From positions 1 to 64,000 of the forward strand of contig CAXMMR010000010.1 of NCBI GenBank assembly GCA_963692975.2: a stretch of DNA of 64,000 bases. Direction: 5' to 3'. Source of the stretch: CAXMMR01 sp963692975. GTDB lineage: Bacteria > Pseudomonadota > Alphaproteobacteria > Acetobacterales > Acetobacteraceae. The translations under genes were made by a program, and so were the position numbers. The notes under the pieces are model-generated. The model was given only the letters and a program-made list of their open reading frames with translations, made no database searches and was not told the origin of the DNA. Shown in pieces: positions 62,076-64,000 of this stretch; within the stretch, counting starts at the first letter, position 1; every line of letters begins with the position of its first letter.

Positions 62076-62174
62076 AAAAAGAAGCAAAAAACTTTCGTCA
62101 GTTTAGCGCTATGTTGGCCTCGTTCGCCGGACTAACGAGTAAAAGTTTTTTTGTTCTTTTTTCAAAAAAGAACC
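62063..62174. repeat. Family A element, copy A10
   Basis: A GCTTC-type hairpin on the left with a G-less loop (TTTTTTAAAAAAA), a G(T)TTC/GAACC-type hairpin on the right and AAAAAACTTTC / AAAAGTTTTTTT boxes. It lies between ureG and the PsiE gene and carries the ureG stop codon. Confidence 0.9.
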
Positions 62175-62195
62175 CTTCCTTGCTTGAGGGCGCGC

Positions 62196-62747
62196 ATGGA
62201 CAACGTTCCGCATCCGCACACCGCCGCGCAGCGCGTCTCGGTGATGGAGCGTTGGGGCGGCAAGCTGATCAAGCATGCCGAACACGTGACCTACCTGGTG
62301 CTTGGGCTGATGCTGACGATCGCCCTGGTGCTGGCGATCGCCGGCGCGGGGCGGCTGCTGCTGGTCGGGCTCGGCGATTGGAGCGGCACGGACGCGATCT
62401 TCCACCTGATCGACCGGCTGCTGTTCGTGCTGATGCTGGTCGAGATCCTGCACACGGTGGGCGCCTCGTTCCGCTCCGGCACGCTGGTCTGCGAGCCGTT
62501 CCTCATCGTCGGCCTGATCGCCTGCATCCGGCGCATCCTCGTGATCACGCTCGAGACCTCGCAGGTGACGCAGCCGGAGCACTGGTCGGGCTCGAATGCT
62601 GGATTGTTCCACGCCTCGATGCTGGAGCTCGGCATCCTGGGCGGGCTGATCGTGGTGCTGGTCGGCTCGGTGTACGTCATCCGGATGTCAGATCGCCATG
62701 TGCCGGGCGCCTCGCCGGTACTCCTGGTGCCGACCGATGGTCGCTGA
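62196..62747 (+). CDS. PsiE-family (phosphate-starvation-inducible E) membrane protein
   Basis: 183 residues with four probable membrane helices (about residues 31-54, 70-90, 100-120 and 142-165). It has the family pattern IDRLLFVLMLVEILHTVGAS followed by FLIVGLIACIRRILVITLET. PsiE proteins are small inner-membrane proteins of unknown role. ATG 62196 is chosen because codons upstream lie in repeat A10. The 3' end overlaps the next gene by 11 bases. Confidence 0.87.
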   Translation: MDNVPHPHTAAQRVSVMERWGGKLIKHAEHVTYLVLGLMLTIALVLAIAGAGRLLLVGLGDWSGTDAIFHLIDRLLFVLMLVEILHTVGASFRSGTLVCEPFLIVGLIACIRRILVITLETSQVTQPEHWSGSNAGLFHASMLELGILGGLIVVLVGSVYVIRMSDRHVPGASPVLLVPTDGR

Positions 62748-63255
62748 GACCGACTGGCTCGCCTGCCGGCTGACGCTGGAGGGGCCGCCGGACCGCCTGG
62801 ACGCGTTTGCGCTCGCCGCCGCGGGTGCGGCCGCCATTCCGTGGCCGTTCGATGCCGACGAGGAGGAGCATCGGCTGCTGGCGCCGATGGCGGCGATCGG
62901 CGCCGATGCGCGGGTGCTGGCCGCGGAGCTGCGCGAGGCGGTGGTCGGGCATGCGGAGCGCGCTGCTGGGCAGCGCCGGCGGGATCGCTATCCGCTCGAC
63001 CTGCATCGGCTGCTGCCGTTGCCGGCGGCGCTGCTGCGCGCCGGTGCGCACGATCCGGCGAGCCGGGCGTGGCGGCGGCGGCACTGGGGCACGCCGCAGC
63101 CGCTGCGCCACGCGCGCCAGGTCGAGACGCGGGCGGGCCGGCTGGTCTACGATTGCTACGCCGCCGAGGCGGCACCCGAGCCGGCGGTGACGCGGCTGCG
63201 GCGCGCCTGGCCGGAACTCGCGATCGTGCTGCGATCGAGCCTGCTGCCTGCCTGA
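62737..63255 (+). CDS. Hypothetical protein, DUF1281/YubB ferredoxin-like fold candidate
   Basis: 172 residues, no membrane segment. The N-terminus (WLACRLTLEGPPDRLDAFAL) looks like a beta-alpha unit. Near residue 113, WRRRHWGTPQPLRHARQVET, followed by YDCYAAEAAPEPAVTRLRRA and WPELAIVLRSSLL, matches the (W)HWGTk...aP...l...fP.l.i.l pattern of the DUF1281/YubB-like family, which is common on plasmids. The assignment is by remembered pattern only. It overlaps the PsiE gene by 11 bases and is followed after 4 bases by the ScpA-like gene, so the two are probably co-translated. Confidence 0.6.
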   Translation: MVAETDWLACRLTLEGPPDRLDAFALAAAGAAAIPWPFDADEEEHRLLAPMAAIGADARVLAAELREAVVGHAERAAGQRRRDRYPLDLHRLLPLPAALLRAGAHDPASRAWRRRHWGTPQPLRHARQVETRAGRLVYDCYAAEAAPEPAVTRLRRAWPELAIVLRSSLLPA

Positions 63256-63259
63256 CGAG

Positions 63260-63949
63260 ATGCCATCGGCCGAGGCCGGCGTGGCCGCCGGGCTCGAGCG
63301 GCGGCTCGCCGAGGCGGAGCGGCAGGACGACGCGCCGGCTAGCCGGTGGCTGGCCGAGTTTGCCGCCGAGCTCGAGGCGGCGCTGGAGCGGCTCGCCGGC
63401 GAGGTGGCGATCGAGCGGCGGGCGGATTGGCTGGTGCTCGCCTCGCGGCTGGTGCTGCTGCGTTCACGCGCCGCCTGGATGGCGGAGGACGCGGCGCCGG
63501 CCGCCGCGGCTCCGCCGGTCGTGGCGGCGGCGAGCCTGCCGGCGGCGGCGTGGCTGGAGGCGCGGCCGATGCTCGGCCACGACGTGTTCGCCCGGCCGCA
63601 GCGGAGCGAGCCGCGCAGCCACTCCTATTTCGGGCTGATGCAGGCCTGCCTCGAGCTGCTGCGGGCGCCTGTCGGCGCCCTCCAGACCAACGCCGAGCCT
63701 CGGCCGGCGCTGTGGCGCGTTGCCGACGCGCTTGGCCGCATCCGGACCCTGGTCGAGCAGCATCCTGCCGGGGCGCCGCTCGCGGCGTTCCACCCGCCGG
63801 AGGCGCGGCATGGCGTTGCGGCAAGCGCGGTGGTCGCCAGCACGCTGCTGGCCGCGCTGGAGCTGACACGCGACGGGTCGGTCAGCCTCGATCAGGGGCA
63901 GGCATTTGGTGAGATACGCCTGCTGCCGCGGAGTGGCGGGACCGTGTAG
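63260..63949 (+). CDS. ScpA-like (kleisin) protein candidate
   Basis: 229 residues. The middle DWLVLASRLVLLRSRAAWMA (about residue 56) corresponds to the ScpA segment (flvmAa.L..iKSr.ll). LWRVADALGRIRTLVEQH (about 153) and the C-terminal VVASTLLAALELTRDGSVSL with QAFGEIRLLPR match the winged-helix end of ScpA (fLAlLEL.r.g.v.l.Q...FgeI.l). The N-terminal SMC-binding part is divergent and the protein is slightly short. It may be a plasmid- or element-type segregation factor rather than the housekeeping ScpA. A ScpB partner, if any, would be beyond the right edge. Confidence 0.6.
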   Translation: MPSAEAGVAAGLERRLAEAERQDDAPASRWLAEFAAELEAALERLAGEVAIERRADWLVLASRLVLLRSRAAWMAEDAAPAAAAPPVVAAASLPAAAWLEARPMLGHDVFARPQRSEPRSHSYFGLMQACLELLRAPVGALQTNAEPRPALWRVADALGRIRTLVEQHPAGAPLAAFHPPEARHGVAASAVVASTLLAALELTRDGSVSLDQGQAFGEIRLLPRSGGTV

Positions 63950-64000
63950 CAAGCAAGGCGAGGGGCGAGCGAGGCATGCCTCGCTCGCCCCTCGACCCCA
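63950..64000. repeat. Family B element, first part (copy B10, cut by window edge)
   Basis: AAGCAAGGCGAGGGGCGAGCG followed by its inverted partner CGCTCGCCCCTCG and ACCCCA. This is the first hairpin of a forward-oriented family B copy with an extended stem, and it continues beyond the window. Confidence 0.8.

Overview
The window is high-GC alphaproteobacterial DNA, most likely from an Acetobacteraceae-type member of the Rhodospirillales. The grounds are gene content (EipB/DUF1849-like, DUF2842, nadABC, metX-metW, the chorismate mutase-hisC-tyrA arrangement, HWE/HisKA_2 kinase, cysD-cysNC-cysQ) and two abundant families of short palindromic intergenic repeats of a kind I associate with that family. 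The genus cannot be fixed from the sequence alone. Most of the window is ordinary chromosomal housekeeping DNA. I see no insertion sequence, prophage, CRISPR array or rRNA. There is one tRNA, tRNA-Pro(CGG).

Layout: (1) 0.1-5 kb: an M20 amidohydrolase, a class I fructose-bisphosphate aldolase, then a decayed acyl-CoA operon (CoA-transferase, acyl-CoA dehydrogenase, enoyl-CoA hydratase) full of frameshifts and internal deletions. (2) 5-13 kb: an orphan tadB-like gene, then a five-gene sugar-type ABC uptake operon in which one permease is fused to an SMP-30/strictosidine-synthase-like propeller, followed by a second propeller protein and a double ABC ATPase. (3) 13-21 kb: a VOC dioxygenase, a lipoprotein-like orphan, a SYLF protein, a phosphatase with an ABC-2 exporter pair, a metallophosphatase and a degenerate HldE-like protein. 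(4) 20.7-26.8 kb: pgsA, moaD and moaE, then nadA-nadB-nadC behind a strong promoter with a 17-bp palindromic operator. (5) 27-35 kb: two NAD(P)-binding oxidoreductases, an ABC exporter, apt, the tRNA, a secreted S53 peptidase and a LOG-family protein. (6) 35-41 kb: chorismate mutase-hisC-tyrA facing metX-metW-propeller. (7) 41-54.5 kb: a GNAT enzyme, an EipB-like protein, a Na+/H+ antiporter with a cNMP domain, aspS, rnd, sulfate activation (cysD, cysNC, cysQ) and a DEAD-box helicase. (8) 54.5-64 kb: a histidine kinase and response regulator, the complete urease set ureD-ureABC-ureEFG, a PsiE-family protein and, at the right edge, a DUF1281-like protein next to a ScpA-like protein.

The most unusual feature is the punctuation. 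Ten copies of a ~110-140 bp element (family A: two T/A-rich hairpins, one GCTTC-type and one GGTTC-type, in inverted arrangement around a variable spacer) and about nine copies or pieces of a ~160-250 bp element (family B: four to five GC hairpins in fixed order) sit at gene boundaries. Every family A copy has one hairpin of each type, so each copy has a polarity. In five of the six internal copies lying between co-directional genes, the GCTTC-type hairpin comes first in the direction of transcription. Family B shows a similar bias (five of six). In two genes (ureG and the antiporter gene) the stop codon and last residues are supplied by a family A hairpin with an altered loop. In a third, a family A copy supplies the N-terminus in front of a lipobox.
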